Shown here piece by piece: positions 1-10,237 of a DNA stretch of 64,000 bases. Made by a program: the position numbers and the translations under genes. The stretch is from contig JADQAV010000059.1 in assembly GCA_019775845.1 (NCBI GenBank), forward strand, positions 1 through 64,000. The letters are read 5' to 3'. The DNA comes from Myrmaecium sp. VS I D KN 1. Lineage: Eukaryota; Ascomycota; Dothideomycetes; Valsariales; Valsariaceae. Under the pieces are notes generated by a model. The model did not search any database. It was not told where the DNA came from and saw only the letters and a list, made by a program, of their open reading frames with translations. Position 1 is the first letter of the stretch. Each line of letters starts with the position of its first letter.

Positions 1-31
1 ACCCTAACCCTAACCCTAACCCTAACCCTAA
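1..31. repeat. Telomeric repeat tract (CCCTAA)5
   Basis: Five perfect CCCTAA units follow a leading A. This is the C-rich strand of the TTAGGG telomere used by most filamentous fungi, oriented as expected for a left chromosome end. The tract is short, so the assembly probably stops just inside the telomere. An interstitial telomere-like tract is less likely because it sits exactly at base 1. Confidence 0.95.
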
Positions 32-313
32 AAGTATTATATAAACTAGAGAGCCCTCTTACCTTCTTATCTTCTCCTCTTATAGTTGATTTATTAGGCT
101 ATTTCTAGCCGCGGTTCATACTATAATATAATTAATCTATATTACTGAGCTTATAAAATAGTCTTTTTATAATTTTTTTTTTGATTTTTTACGCCTAAAT
201 ATATAGATTTAGGAGGATATATACTTAGGGTAAGAGTTAGGATAAAAGTAGATAAACGTATATATATAAGATTAAGTAAGTATTATTCCTGTTTACCCTC
301 GTCTAGCTAGTCC
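32..313. other. AT-rich subtelomeric spacer
   Basis: About 280 bases rich in A, T and TpA steps lie between the telomere repeat and the first gene. There are poly-T runs near 170-190 and TATATA runs near 260. I see no open frame of note. The composition contrasts sharply with the GC-rich gene that follows and would suit repeat-induced point mutation (RIP) or simple subtelomeric drift, but there is no second copy here to prove RIP. Confidence 0.7.
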
Positions 314-2032
314 TTATACCCGAAGACTCGCAGTATTCTCCTTCATAAACGCATATGCTTCCTCGCGATACGTATCCGTCGTCGTCCCCGCTACTCCCGC
401 ACTGCTAAACTCCATCAGATCCCTCCCCTCGCTCGTCCATCGGGGCCACGCATCCCCAGGCGCACCCGTATATACAAAGTTAAAATAAAACGTCAGCATC
501 GCGGTGCGGAAGGCGCCGGTATTCGTCACGAAAAGCGGGATGAGGTCGCTGGCGTGGAAGGAGCCGAGGAACGGGGTGCCGTAGGCGATAGGGGCGAAGT
601 AGGACCAAAGCTCGGTTTTGCCAGCCGCGGCGAGGGCGTCGAGGTAGATGCGGCGGGTGAGGGTGAAGGTGGCGTCGCCGAGGAGGGCGGCGAGGCGCTT
701 GTAGACGGGGTAGAGTTCGTTGAGGACGCCGGTGCGGAAGGGGCTGCCGGCGGCGGGGTCGGCGGGGTAGAGGGCGACGAGCTGCTGGATGAGGGAGGTG
801 TTGGCCTGGGGAAAGTAGGCGGAGAGGTAGGCGACGATGTCGGCGGTGGTGGTGAGGTTGGCTTGGAAGAGGGCGAAGATGGTGCCTTCGTCTTCGAGGT
901 CGCCGACGATGATGGGGACGTCGGCGGCTTGGGCGAGGACGGAGGCGTCGTCGGGTGAGGTCGGGTAGAAGGGGGAGCTGGGATCGGGACGAGGGAGGTA
1001 GGAGAGGTCGACGGAGGAGTAGCTGAGGAGGCCCGGGACGGAGTTGGCGGCGTTGAGGAAGTCTTCGTAGGGCAAGGCGCGCAGGCAGGTGAGTGTGTCT
1101 GTGGCGTCGGTGCAGCCGGCATACGAGACGACGGCGTCGTAGATGGCTTGCGGCTTAGGGTGGTCCACGGGTACGGTGGGTGTGGTGGATCCTGAGTTCA
1201 TGATGGCGCCGCGGAAGAGAGGAACGCCGGTAGTGGGATGTAGGTTGTTGCCGCCGTTGATGATAGTATGGTCGAACGCGCTGATGGCTCCGGCGCTTTC
1301 TCCCCAGATGGTGACTTTCTCAGGATCACCACCGAAGGCGGCAATGTTCTCGCTCACCCACTCCAACGCCAGTCGCTGGTCGCGCAGACCCAGGTTCGTG
1401 CTGCCTTCGGCAGCGAGCTCCTTGCCGGGCATAAAGCCGAAGCCTCCGATGCGGTAGTTGACGGCGACGAAGATGATGGGCTGGCCGAGGGAGACGGAGG
1501 TCTCCACGATGGCGGAGCCGTCATACATCTCCGTCCCTCCGAGCTCGAACCCGCCGCCGAAGATCCAGAAGAGGACGGGCAGGGAGGATGAGCTGTTGGT
1601 GCCGCTGGGACGGTGGATGTTGAGGTTGAGGCAATCCTCGCCTTGCACGGTGACAGTCTGAACCAAGGGAGTATCAAGCAGAAGGCCCAACACGTCCGTG
1701 GGAACTTCGGAGGTGGAGAAGTACATTTGCGGACAGGAGCGAGGAACGCCTGTTGCAACCAGGGTGCCGTACGTCTCGTTGATGTATTGAGGAGGCTTCA
1801 GACGGAGAGAGCCCACCGGCGCCTGGGCGAACGGGATTCCCTTGAAGGTCTCAACATCGCCGGAGAGCGCGCCGATCACTGTTCCATTGGAGATAACAAC
1901 GGTTGGAGACGTCGCTCTCTCAGTGAGGGGCGGCAAGGCTGGGGCAGCCTGCACGAGGCGGAGGAGCGGTCCAACAACGAGGGTGGACAAGAGGAGCATC
2001 GTGAATCGAGCGCACTGCAGACTCCATTCCAT
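314..2032 (-). CDS. Secreted type-B carboxylesterase (alpha/beta hydrolase)
   Basis: Intronless, 572 residues, the usual length for the family. The N-terminus has a hydrophobic stretch (about residues 9-29) ending in VQA-AP, which looks like a secretion signal, so the enzyme probably acts outside the cell on esters. Family marks in order: the EDCLNLN signature (about 132-138), the oxyanion loop GGGF (about 159-162), the nucleophile elbow GESAGA with Ser246, an acidic residue in a DEGT motif near 384, and a His in a GSFHAS motif near 493, which together give the triad. Type-B carboxylesterases/lipases hydrolyse carboxylic esters; the actual substrate cannot be read from the sequence. The gene ends about 280 bases from the telomere yet its frame is intact. 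The ATG at 2032 is used because it directly precedes the signal peptide. Confidence 0.92.
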   Translation of the reverse strand: MEWSLQCARFTMLLLSTLVVGPLLRLVQAAPALPPLTERATSPTVVISNGTVIGALSGDVETFKGIPFAQAPVGSLRLKPPQYINETYGTLVATGVPRSCPQMYFSTSEVPTDVLGLLLDTPLVQTVTVQGEDCLNLNIHRPSGTNSSSSLPVLFWIFGGGFELGGTEMYDGSAIVETSVSLGQPIIFVAVNYRIGGFGFMPGKELAAEGSTNLGLRDQRLALEWVSENIAAFGGDPEKVTIWGESAGAISAFDHTIINGGNNLHPTTGVPLFRGAIMNSGSTTPTVPVDHPKPQAIYDAVVSYAGCTDATDTLTCLRALPYEDFLNAANSVPGLLSYSSVDLSYLPRPDPSSPFYPTSPDDASVLAQAADVPIIVGDLEDEGTIFALFQANLTTTADIVAYLSAYFPQANTSLIQQLVALYPADPAAGSPFRTGVLNELYPVYKRLAALLGDATFTLTRRIYLDALAAAGKTELWSYFAPIAYGTPFLGSFHASDLIPLFVTNTGAFRTAMLTFYFNFVYTGAPGDAWPRWTSEGRDLMEFSSAGVAGTTTDTYREEAYAFMKENTASLRV

Positions 2033-4904
2033 TCGAGCGGGGACTCAGCACATATTTCTACATTCACATACCCCCCACCATCACCACCAAAAGCACATGC
2101 GACAAGAGAAAAAAATTCGACAAAAAAAAGCCAGCATCGGTCTCACAAGACGGTCCAACCTCGGCCACTCTCACAGCCCGCAAGTGGAGAGAGGGCTGAA
2201 CGACGTTCAATCTCCGGAGAGCGGGTCAACATTTCCCATTGGTGATTGGTGTGAACCCTTGACCGGATCTGACCGCAGCCGGCGGCGGACGTTAAACCGT
2301 CCCTGCGCTGGAAAGACCCACCCGCGATCGCGATTCGACGGCGCCGGCCCGGCGGTCGAACACGTGCGGCCGGGGGTGTGAGAGTGGGGCAATCAGCAGA
2401 CCTTCGGTATCAGGGCGATCCCCCGCAATCCGAACCAGCGGCAGGGACAACGACCAGGGCCTGTGATTAGCCGCGGTGTATTGAAGCGATCGGTGAAAGC
2501 GATGCCATAGGCGGGCTGAAAGCGGCACGGAGCGCTGAACGCCGGCTGTGAAGGGGGCTGTTCACGAGAGACAGCTGGTACGAAAAGGGGTAATGCGCCG
2601 TCTTGGGCATGTCGAGGCCATGGGAGGGAGGAAGAGTGACTGGTCAGGATGGTAATTTGTATAGATGGATGGCGGCTGCGGTGGAACGCTGTGGTGTTGT
2701 TGCGGCTGAAGAATCGTTCTCTGCGAATTGCGAATTAAGGTTACACACCCAGAGACAGTTAGGCCGAGGCTGGCTGAAACGGAGATGCTTGCGCGGCCAG
2801 TCGATGGAGCGCATAACTGACTCGAGCTGAGAGAGGTGTAGCACACCCGTTCAGCTTATCCAAGAGTGGGCGAGGTGAAGACTGGTCGAGCAGACGGCTC
2901 GTGCCGTGCCGGACTCAACGCCAACGCTATTGAATTGTGGTACGACGGAAAACCGATGTGAAAAGGGCCGAGGAGATGTTGATAAGACCATGCGTCTTCC
3001 TCCGTCTTGACACCATCCGATTCTGGATCACGATCGATCTCAAAAGTGTACTTCGAGAGCTGGTTCGAGAGCTGTATCTGTCCGAGACTTCGTGACCTTT
3101 TTTTTTCCATGCTTCCCACTTCGTCTTTCTGCTCCGAGTAACGTATCATCAACTCAGATACGAGGATTATAATGCCAGTTGATCTCACAGAGCACGTCAA
3201 AGGACTACTCCCAGACAAAAAAGCTATATACCCACTATATTATGTGTGACAACAGCTCGAGGATAAGCTTACCCGAGGTGACCACCCTGGGGTACTGACC
3301 GGTGGGGAAAAGAGTAGAGATCAAGAAAATAAAGAGGAAGAGAAAAGACAGTAAGCATACGCGCACGAAATCAATAGTTATTTCCCCTCCTTGAAGATAA
3401 AAAATCAGTTGCCAGTCACCTCCAAGCGTACTAAGGTCATCACACTTCCTTTTCTCCGGGGAGGAAGTCTACTGCTTCAGCAGTATAGAAGTCACTGGCA
3501 CCACCACCCCTCCGCCAAAAAAAAAGCAACTAAGAAAACACATATACACCACCTTCGTATAAATTAGTGGTTAGCGTTGCTCGATGCACGTCTTTAACCA
3601 GGGTAAAGCAGCCTCGGGAAAGCGTTAGATTAGGTAGGAACGAGGATCTCACAACTTATCCAAGGCGTGAGCTTACTAGCAACTACACGGAGAAACGGTG
3701 TAGTCTCGGGAAGGACCCGTTCATGAATAAGACTCTGAGTTGATATAGCGGGTATGCGGCAAAGGGCGCAGTGGTTCACAGCAGATATTATATTTAATAG
3801 GCACACTATGATACTGTCCCCCAACCCTAGGTAAGCTCGGAGAAACATAACCGCGTCTCTTCACGCCTATAGCAGTAAGTAGGTGGAAGGAGGGATGAGG
3901 AACTCTGGTGATAATAGCTGTGATTATGTGGAGTTTGAGGGATTGAAGTATATATATTGTTATGGGGTTGATGGGATACATGTACCCTTCCTTCCTCATT
4001 ACTGGGAGGAAGAGGGAGAGTGAGACGGTGAGAGGAGATGGGGATAAGAGGTCATGATCCGTAACACCGTAAGATTAACTTACCAGCCCCAAGCTCGGAG
4101 AAACACCCCCGCGCGTCTTCACTTACATGGTAGGTGGATAAAGGAGGGATGAAGAACTGTCCTGTTGAATGACCGCGGGAATAATCCGGGGTCTTGATGG
4201 CTTAAGTATTCTGTTATGGGGCATGATGGAATGCCTGGACCTTCCTTCCTTCCTTCCTTCTTTATCAAAGGGGAATAACGGAGAGGAAGATAGGAGAGAG
4301 AGATGAAGGGGATGAGGGGGATGAGGGGGATGATAAGAATGAGGCGGTGGTGAGTTTAGACTCTCTCTCCGCCCTTCCTTTACGGTAACTTCCTGTCTTC
4401 TTGTCTTTCGCATGCACGATGAGAAGTAAAAGAAGAACTCTTCATTCAAGGCCTCTATCCGCGGTGGCTCGTCGCACGAACGAATAAACCAAGATGGCCA
4501 GACAAAAGGGTGGAAGAGAATAAGCTAGTATAACACCAGATCTTCCCCGCGGAAAGCAGACGGTGGGGAATAAGAAGAAGAGAGAGAAAAAAAAGCATAA
4601 AGGACGAAACAAACAGGAGAAGGAAAGAGAAAGAAAAAGCCATCGTAATTCAAAGCGACGTGGCTATGACGGCGAGGCAATAGCCCAACACCTTGTCAAG
4701 GCAGAACGATCGACCATGGGTCATCCTAACCGACGAGACAAGATCTGTAAGGGAAAGAAGAATCAAGGTCATCAAATTCGTTATCCGGCTCGCTTCGTAA
4801 GTACCATACATGCAACAAGCAATGAAAAAGAAAAAGGAGAGTAAAAGGAGAGGACGAAGGATACAACCAGTGCACCTCTCTGTCCCTCGCATCATCCCAT
4901 CGCA
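2033..4904. other. Long subtelomeric intergenic region
   Basis: This 2.9-kb stretch lies between the start of the carboxylesterase and the 3' end of the FAD-Rieske gene. The first few hundred bases must hold the esterase promoter. An open frame of 120 codons at 2856-3218 (minus) has no recognisable motif and I do not call it. The stretch 3833-4350 holds a diverged tandem duplication, listed separately. The last 300 bases are A-rich and probably include the 3' UTR of the oxidoreductase. Confidence 0.6.
3833..4350. repeat. Diverged direct duplication, two copies about 258 bases apart
   Basis: The string AAGCTCGGAGAAACA occurs at 3833 and again at 4091. After each copy the same order of motifs follows: CGCGTCTTCAC-like sequence, a TAGGTGGA box, AGGAGGGATGA(A/G)GAACT, a GGGATTGAAG or TGGCTTAAG box, TGTTATGGGG, GATGG(G/A)AT, CCTTCCTTCC, and a GGAGAGAG-rich tail. 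The copies differ by many substitutions and small indels, so the duplication is old. The unit carries no coding signal. It may be a subtelomeric satellite or the remnant of a small repeat. Confidence 0.7.
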
Positions 4905-6626
4905 TCAATACCCCACCTCCGCCGACGCCGCACCCTTACTATCCCTCCGCATCTCCGCGCGCTGCTGCTCAGCCTTGCCCTCCGCACCCTCAGGGTGCAA
5001 GTTCCCCTTCGCCGGGCCCTGCACGCACACGCCCTCCTTGCTAAAGCGAGAGCCATGGACCGGACAATCCCAACTCTTCTCCGCGTTATTCCAGCAAACC
5101 ACGCCCTTCATATGCGGGCACAGCGCGCTGAACTTCTGGACCGACCCGTCCTCAGCCCTGTAGACGGCGACAGGCTTGCCGCCCTTCGGGTTCAGCACGC
5201 CGCCCGAGCCCGGGGCGAGGTCCTCGATGTCATGGATGTCGCTTTCCAGGAAGCGCTTGTACTGCGTGTTGATCTGGACGTCGTGGCTCAGCATGCTGGG
5301 TAGGCTCTTCGCGATGCTGCTCAGCCGACCCGGGTCGTACAGCTTGGCCCAGGGATTGTGCACGCCGTGGATCTCGTCCGCCAGCAGCCGCCCCGCCAGC
5401 ACGCCGTGGGTGAGCCCGTTGCCGGAGTCGCCCGTCACGATGAAGGTGTGCTTGGTGTGCGGGTTGCGGCCGATGAAGGCCATGTAGTCGACCGGCTCGA
5501 AGATCTGGCCGCTCCACTTGTAGTCGACGGCGCCGGCTTGTGTGTAGCGTTCGCGGACCCAGCGCTCGAGCTCTTCGAACTGGCCACCCGCGCTGTGCTG
5601 GCCGACTTTGTGGTCGCAGCCTCCGATAACGAGGTAGTCGTCCTGGTCGTCGCAGGGAGTGAAGCGGATGTACTTGTACTCCTCGGCTTCATCGTACAGG
5701 AGGCAATCCTCGTAGCTGCCCTTAGGGATGCGGATGGCAATGCAGTATGTCCGGTCATACTCCATCTCAGCAATGACGCTCAGCTTCTGGATCGGCACGC
5801 AGGTGGCCTCGACGGCGTGGTTGGCCGTAATGGTGTGGCCGTTTTCCATCTGCACTTTGACGGTCTTGTGGCCAAGGCCGAGGATTTCGACGCCGGGCTC
5901 GGAGATGGAGGACATGCGGGTGTGGGTGTAGCAGCTGAAGTTCGGCTGCTGCTTCAGCCAGTTCAGAACGCCCACAAGGTATTTGGTGGGGTGGAAAGTG
6001 GCTTGCCCAGCAAAAATGGCACCGCCGCGCTGGTCGATGGGGCCGTCCCAGCCCTTGACGGTAAGATCGGAGTCGAAGGTGACGTCCAGGCCGAGGTGCT
6101 TCGCCTTTCGTACCTCCTCCTGGATGTTCGCAATCTCCTCTTTGTGCTTGGAATTGCTGCGATCATACTGGCTGATCTCGTAGCCGGGGAGGAGGCGGTA
6201 CTCGCATTCAATGCCGAGCTTCTTTACGATCTCTCCGACGTGCTTCAACGCCCACGTGTGGCTCTCGGCTGCGACCTTGGCCCCGGCCTCGCCGTGCTTC
6301 TTCGCAATGTTGACGTAGCCGTCATCCAGGGCGTTTGACAGGTGGCCGGAGGTGCGGCCGGTCTCGCCGGAGAGGATGTCTCGCGCCTCGATCATGGTCA
6401 CTTTGGTACCGCGGCTGACAAGCTCATAGGCCACGCTGATGCCAGCGATGCCAGAGCCGACGATCACGACGTCGGTGTCGATGTCACGGTCGAGGGTGGG
6501 GAACTGGGGGTATTTGGAGTATGGCAACCGGTGAACCCAGACCGGGTCAAGCTGGCCGGAGGTGTGCATGGGGTACTGAGCATCTGAGGTTTCGGCAGCC
6601 ATCTGGCGCGGCTGAAGGGTAGCCAT
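4905..6626 (-). CDS. FAD-dependent oxidoreductase (DAO type) with C-terminal Rieske [2Fe-2S] domain
   Basis: From the ATG at 6626 the product is 573 residues without introns. An N-terminal Rossmann FAD-binding segment has VGSGIAG (about residues 56-62) in a DAO-type fold, followed by the ARDILSGETGRTSGH region. The last 80 residues form a Rieske domain: Cys503-x-His505 and Cys521-x2-His524, spaced as in [2Fe-2S] ligands. FAD-plus-Rieske fusions of this type are common in bacteria and fungi and are thought to be oxidoreductases with internal electron transfer; the substrate is unknown. The frame stays open upstream to 7025. An in-frame ATG at 6842 would add 72 residues rich in Arg and Ser and poor in acids, which could be a mitochondrial presequence. 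I prefer 6626 because homology-like sequence starts just after it. The gene is divergent from the MFS gene at 8130. Confidence 0.9.
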   Translation of the reverse strand: MATLQPRQMAAETSDAQYPMHTSGQLDPVWVHRLPYSKYPQFPTLDRDIDTDVVIVGSGIAGISVAYELVSRGTKVTMIEARDILSGETGRTSGHLSNALDDGYVNIAKKHGEAGAKVAAESHTWALKHVGEIVKKLGIECEYRLLPGYEISQYDRSNSKHKEEIANIQEEVRKAKHLGLDVTFDSDLTVKGWDGPIDQRGGAIFAGQATFHPTKYLVGVLNWLKQQPNFSCYTHTRMSSISEPGVEILGLGHKTVKVQMENGHTITANHAVEATCVPIQKLSVIAEMEYDRTYCIAIRIPKGSYEDCLLYDEAEEYKYIRFTPCDDQDDYLVIGGCDHKVGQHSAGGQFEELERWVRERYTQAGAVDYKWSGQIFEPVDYMAFIGRNPHTKHTFIVTGDSGNGLTHGVLAGRLLADEIHGVHNPWAKLYDPGRLSSIAKSLPSMLSHDVQINTQYKRFLESDIHDIEDLAPGSGGVLNPKGGKPVAVYRAEDGSVQKFSALCPHMKGVVCWNNAEKSWDCPVHGSRFSKEGVCVQGPAKGNLHPEGAEGKAEQQRAEMRRDSKGAASAEVGY

Positions 6627-8129
6627 GGTACGAGGGGAGATGTTCGTAACAGGAATTCTTGGAATGTTTGTGTTTGTTCGTGGTGAAGGGGATGCTGAAG
6701 AGGGTTTGCCTGTCGGTGAAGGACGTTGGCAGGTATGGTAGGAGGTTAAGGAGGAGAACGAGGAGAGAGGCAGACACGAGGAGAGAGGCAGACGAAATGC
6801 ATGACGCTCAGAGCTGTACAGTGCCGCACGTCTGGCGGTCATGATGACGTTCGCCGTCAAGCGAGGCTGGACAGGGCCTGCATCTTGTCTTATCTGATGA
6901 GATTGAAGGAGGGGGGAGACAGTCTGAGGTTGAAGTGAGAAGGAGAATGGGAATAGAGATGAAGAATTGAGGGAGAGAGACTTGAGAGGCGCCTTTTCAA
7001 GGGACATCCCTACAGCTTCTCGCATATTGCAATGACGTCCGGCGGCAGTTTACATCATCTGCACGTTGAGTGGAGGGAAGACCGTGGGGTGTGGGGGAGT
7101 GCTGCGGAGGATCGTTGTGATGCCTCAGGCAGAATTGACAAGCAAGGGCGGAGTGGAAGGAGCGGAGGGACAACAGGGGTGGAGGGTTGCGGCTTGGCAG
7201 GAGGCGTTTCTTCCGCTCCGAACCGTCAGATTCGACACCATCGAGCGACGATAGGGAAAGAACAGAACATCGGGACAGCAGCTTGCGTCGTTCCTCTCCC
7301 TTACTCCCCCCCTCGTTCTCCATGGATTCGTTGACTTTCAGCGTTCGTCATCATCAGATATGTACGAGTCAGTCGCAAAAATGTCTTGCGGAGTGGAAGA
7401 AGCGTAGAATTATTGACCGCCCGTGGTCTGTCATTCGGAAGAGAGACGTGAAAGTGAGAGATTGCTGATTCGAGTGGAGAATATAGTTTTTCTTGAGCGG
7501 AGCTGAAGGAGTACGGGAGACGTGAGCTGCGAGTCTAAATCCGCAAATCCGTAAATCCGAGCTGTCCGTCTGACTCAGCGGCCGAGGCCTTGACCTTGGC
7601 GTGCAGGTCAGATCTGAGCAGATCTCTCCGCTGATTCGATTTTGCAAGTCCGTCGGGACTTTCTCGTACGAAATAGATGTTACAGAGACACGATCGTCAA
7701 TTGAGATATAAGGAAGCCGATTTCTCCTGCTAATGATAAATAGAAGGACTGTTAGGAGTACGGGCAGCAGCCTTCATTAAAGATCGGAAGGCTCTCCTAC
7801 ATATCTGATACGCGACTTGCGTCGGCGGCGGGGACGGGAGGATCCACATCGTGAAAGCATCATCGGATGTCCTGTCGGGCCTTTTTTCTCGACGGATTCA
7901 ACATTCCCTTTTCTTCCACGCATTCTCCCTCCACATACCCGCGACCTTCCCCCCTTATATACAACTCACCGATCTCTTCTCCAACGGCGTCCTCCCATCC
8001 TCCTCCTCCCTCTCCCGCGCATGAGAGGTTGAACGACCATCCACGTCGACGACACGCCGACAGGACGAGCCTTCAATTCCACATCCCTATCGCACGTCGC
8101 ACGTCGCACGTCATACGTCGCACCTCGCC
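6627..8129. other. Shared divergent upstream region of the FAD-Rieske and MFS genes
   Basis: About 1.5 kb separates the two divergent start codons. The first 400 bases are C/T-rich on the minus strand and open in frame with the oxidoreductase, so they are either its 5' UTR or an N-terminal extension. The 180 bases before 8130 are C/T-rich on the plus strand, typical of a fungal 5' leader. I see no other gene here. Confidence 0.55.
7955..7961 (+). promoter_or_regulatory. Possible TATA element of the MFS gene
   Basis: TTATATA lies about 170 bases upstream of the MFS start codon, followed by a pyrimidine-rich leader. Position and composition suit a core promoter, but a single AT motif is weak evidence. 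Confidence 0.3.
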
Positions 8130-9821
8130 ATGGCTCCGGCGACGCACGACATCGAGAAACGAGCGGAGGACGACGAGTACCAGCGAGCGGGTACCGACCC
8201 ATCTCCGACGACCCCGGCCTACAACACCCCTGAACCGTCCCGCAAACCATCCCTGATCGATGCCGAGTCCGCGCCAGGATCCCGGAAGTTCGAAGACGAA
8301 GACGACGGGTCCGACGACAACGACATCTCCCCCACCGAAGGCCACCATGGCGGCGAACACGCGCTGGAGAAGCAAGCGACAGGCGCGCACTCGATGGCCT
8401 CCACAACGCGACCAGCCATGTCAGCAGGGCGGGAGGTCGCCTTCGTGCTGCTGACCTCCTCCGCACAGCTACTCACGCAAGCCGGAATGGCGATATCGAT
8501 CGCGCCCTTGCACATCATGTCCGACTCCTTCGGGTCGCCGAGCGCAGGCCAGCTGAGCTGGTTCACAGCCGCGTACTCACTCTCGGTGGGGACCTTCATC
8601 CTGATCGCGGGCCGGCTGGGCGACATGTTCGGGCACCGCCGGCTGTTCGTCTGCGGGTGGGCGTGGTACAGCGTGTGGAGCCTGGTCGCCGGCCTGACCG
8701 TCTACTCCGGCAGCCAGATCTTCCTGGACGTGTGTCGGGCGCTGCAGGGGGTCGGGCCGGCGGTGCTGCTGCCCAGCTCGCTCGCCCTGCTCGGTCGCAC
8801 CTACCCGCCCGGCCGGCGGAAGGAGATGGTCTTCGCGTTCTACGGGGCGACCGCGCCGAACGGCTTCACGCTCGGCGCGCTCTTCTCCAGCCTGCTGGCC
8901 ATGCGCGCCTGGTGGCCGTGGGCGTACTGGATCCTAGCGATCGTGTGCGCGCTCAACGCCGTCCTCGCCGTCGTCGTCGTGCCGGGCCACCACGACGAGG
9001 ACACGCACGAGGAAGCGCAGGTGTTCGACTACTGGGGCGCGCTCACCGGCGTCTGCAGCCTCGTCCTCTTCAACATCGCCTGGAACCAAGGGCCGGTGGT
9101 GGGTTGGGACAGTCCCTACGTCATCGTCTTCGTCATCCTGGGCGTGCTCCTCTTCGGCGTCTTCCTCTGGATCGAGCGGCGGGTGGCGGCGCAACCGCTC
9201 GTGCCCGTCGACGCCTTCGACTCGCACGTCGGCTTCGTGCTCGGCTGCATCGCCCTCGGCTGGAGCAGCTTCGGCATCTGGCTGTACTACTTCTGGCAGT
9301 TCGCCGAGGAGCTGCAGGGGGACACCCCGCTGAACGTGGTGGCGCAGTTCACGCCCGCGTGCGTGAGCGGCCTCTGCGCCGCCTTCACCGTCGGCTTCCT
9401 CCTCTCCCGCGTCCGCACCAGCTGGATCATGATGGCCGCCATGGTCTGCTTCTGCGTCGGCAACGTCATCTTCGCCGTCCTGCCCGTCGGCCGGCTCTAC
9501 TGGAAGCAGGTCTTCTGGTCCGTCCTCATCACTCCCTGGGGCATGGACATGAGTTTTCCCGCCGCCACTATCATCCTTAGCAATCATGTGCACAAGAAGC
9601 ATCAGGGCATCGCTGCCAGCCTCGTCACCACCATGGTCAACTACTCCATTTCGTGGGGTCTCGGCATCGCCGGTACCGTCGAGGTCCACGTCAACCGTGG
9701 CGGCACCGATCTCCTGCGCGGTTATCGGGGGGCCTGGTACACTGGCATTGGCCTGGCCGGTTTGGGAGTCGTCATGAGCGTGCTCTTTGTGGCCAGCAGC
9801 TACCGAGGCGGGAAGAAGTAA
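8130..9821 (+). CDS. MFS transporter, DHA2-like 14-helix family
   Basis: Intronless, 563 residues. A hydrophilic acidic N-terminal tail of about 105 residues precedes hydrophobic segments that fit the 14-span layout of drug:H+ antiporter family 2. Recognisable motifs are GQLSWFTAAYSLSVGTFIL in the first helices, the MFS motif A form GRLGDMFGHRR after helix 2, and the LQGVGPAVLLPSSLALLG segment of helices 4-5. It resembles yeast ATR1/YOR378W-type proteins, known for aminotriazole/boron resistance or ammonium transport. The actual cargo here is unknown. It should sit in the plasma or vacuolar membrane. The start is set by the ATG just after a CT-rich leader. It converges on the UPF0658 gene downstream. 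Confidence 0.9.
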   Translation: MAPATHDIEKRAEDDEYQRAGTDPSPTTPAYNTPEPSRKPSLIDAESAPGSRKFEDEDDGSDDNDISPTEGHHGGEHALEKQATGAHSMASTTRPAMSAGREVAFVLLTSSAQLLTQAGMAISIAPLHIMSDSFGSPSAGQLSWFTAAYSLSVGTFILIAGRLGDMFGHRRLFVCGWAWYSVWSLVAGLTVYSGSQIFLDVCRALQGVGPAVLLPSSLALLGRTYPPGRRKEMVFAFYGATAPNGFTLGALFSSLLAMRAWWPWAYWILAIVCALNAVLAVVVVPGHHDEDTHEEAQVFDYWGALTGVCSLVLFNIAWNQGPVVGWDSPYVIVFVILGVLLFGVFLWIERRVAAQPLVPVDAFDSHVGFVLGCIALGWSSFGIWLYYFWQFAEELQGDTPLNVVAQFTPACVSGLCAAFTVGFLLSRVRTSWIMMAAMVCFCVGNVIFAVLPVGRLYWKQVFWSVLITPWGMDMSFPAATIILSNHVHKKHQGIAASLVTTMVNYSISWGLGIAGTVEVHVNRGGTDLLRGYRGAWYTGIGLAGLGVVMSVLFVASSYRGGKK

Positions 9822-10237
9822 GACAGAATAAGGATGGGCAAAAAGAGGGGGAATCTTTTGCTGAGTCGATGCCGGCGTATCTGACGTTTGTATAGCATCT
9901 TGCTTTTTCCTTATTTTTTTTTTCTTTCTTTTTTTTCTGGTGTTTCCTTGCGTGATACCTCTTCGGCGAACGGAAATAGACTTGATATGTACATAGACGG
10001 ATAATGAAGAAGGAAAAGACGATGATGACGGGTGGCACGAGGGAAGTGAGCGGCAAAAGTGGTGGAGCATTACGTATATAAATACAGTAATGTATATCGG
10101 GATATCTTTCCTTCCTTCAGAAGTTGCATCCTCTTCTTCTTCTTCTTCTTCTTCTTCTCTACATCCATACATACATCCACCCACCCCTTTCTTTCCTTCC
10201 CCAACCCACGTCCCTCTCTCTCTCTCTCCTCCCTCTC
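9822..10237. other. Convergent intergenic region with CTT microsatellite
   Basis: This 416-base gap lies between the 3' ends of two convergent genes, so it should contain both 3' UTRs. It holds T-rich stretches near 9905-9940, a (CTT)n run at about 10133-10158, and CT-rich sequence to 10250. I see no gene. Confidence 0.6.

Noticed and set aside
5358-6338. 326-codon plus-strand frame opposite the FAD-Rieske gene
   Set aside because: Antisense shadow of the FAD domain with Val/Asp/Ala-rich composition.
1-7000. Search for a telomere-linked helicase or other subtelomeric element
   Set aside because: No helicase motifs in any frame; only an esterase and an oxidoreductase are present.
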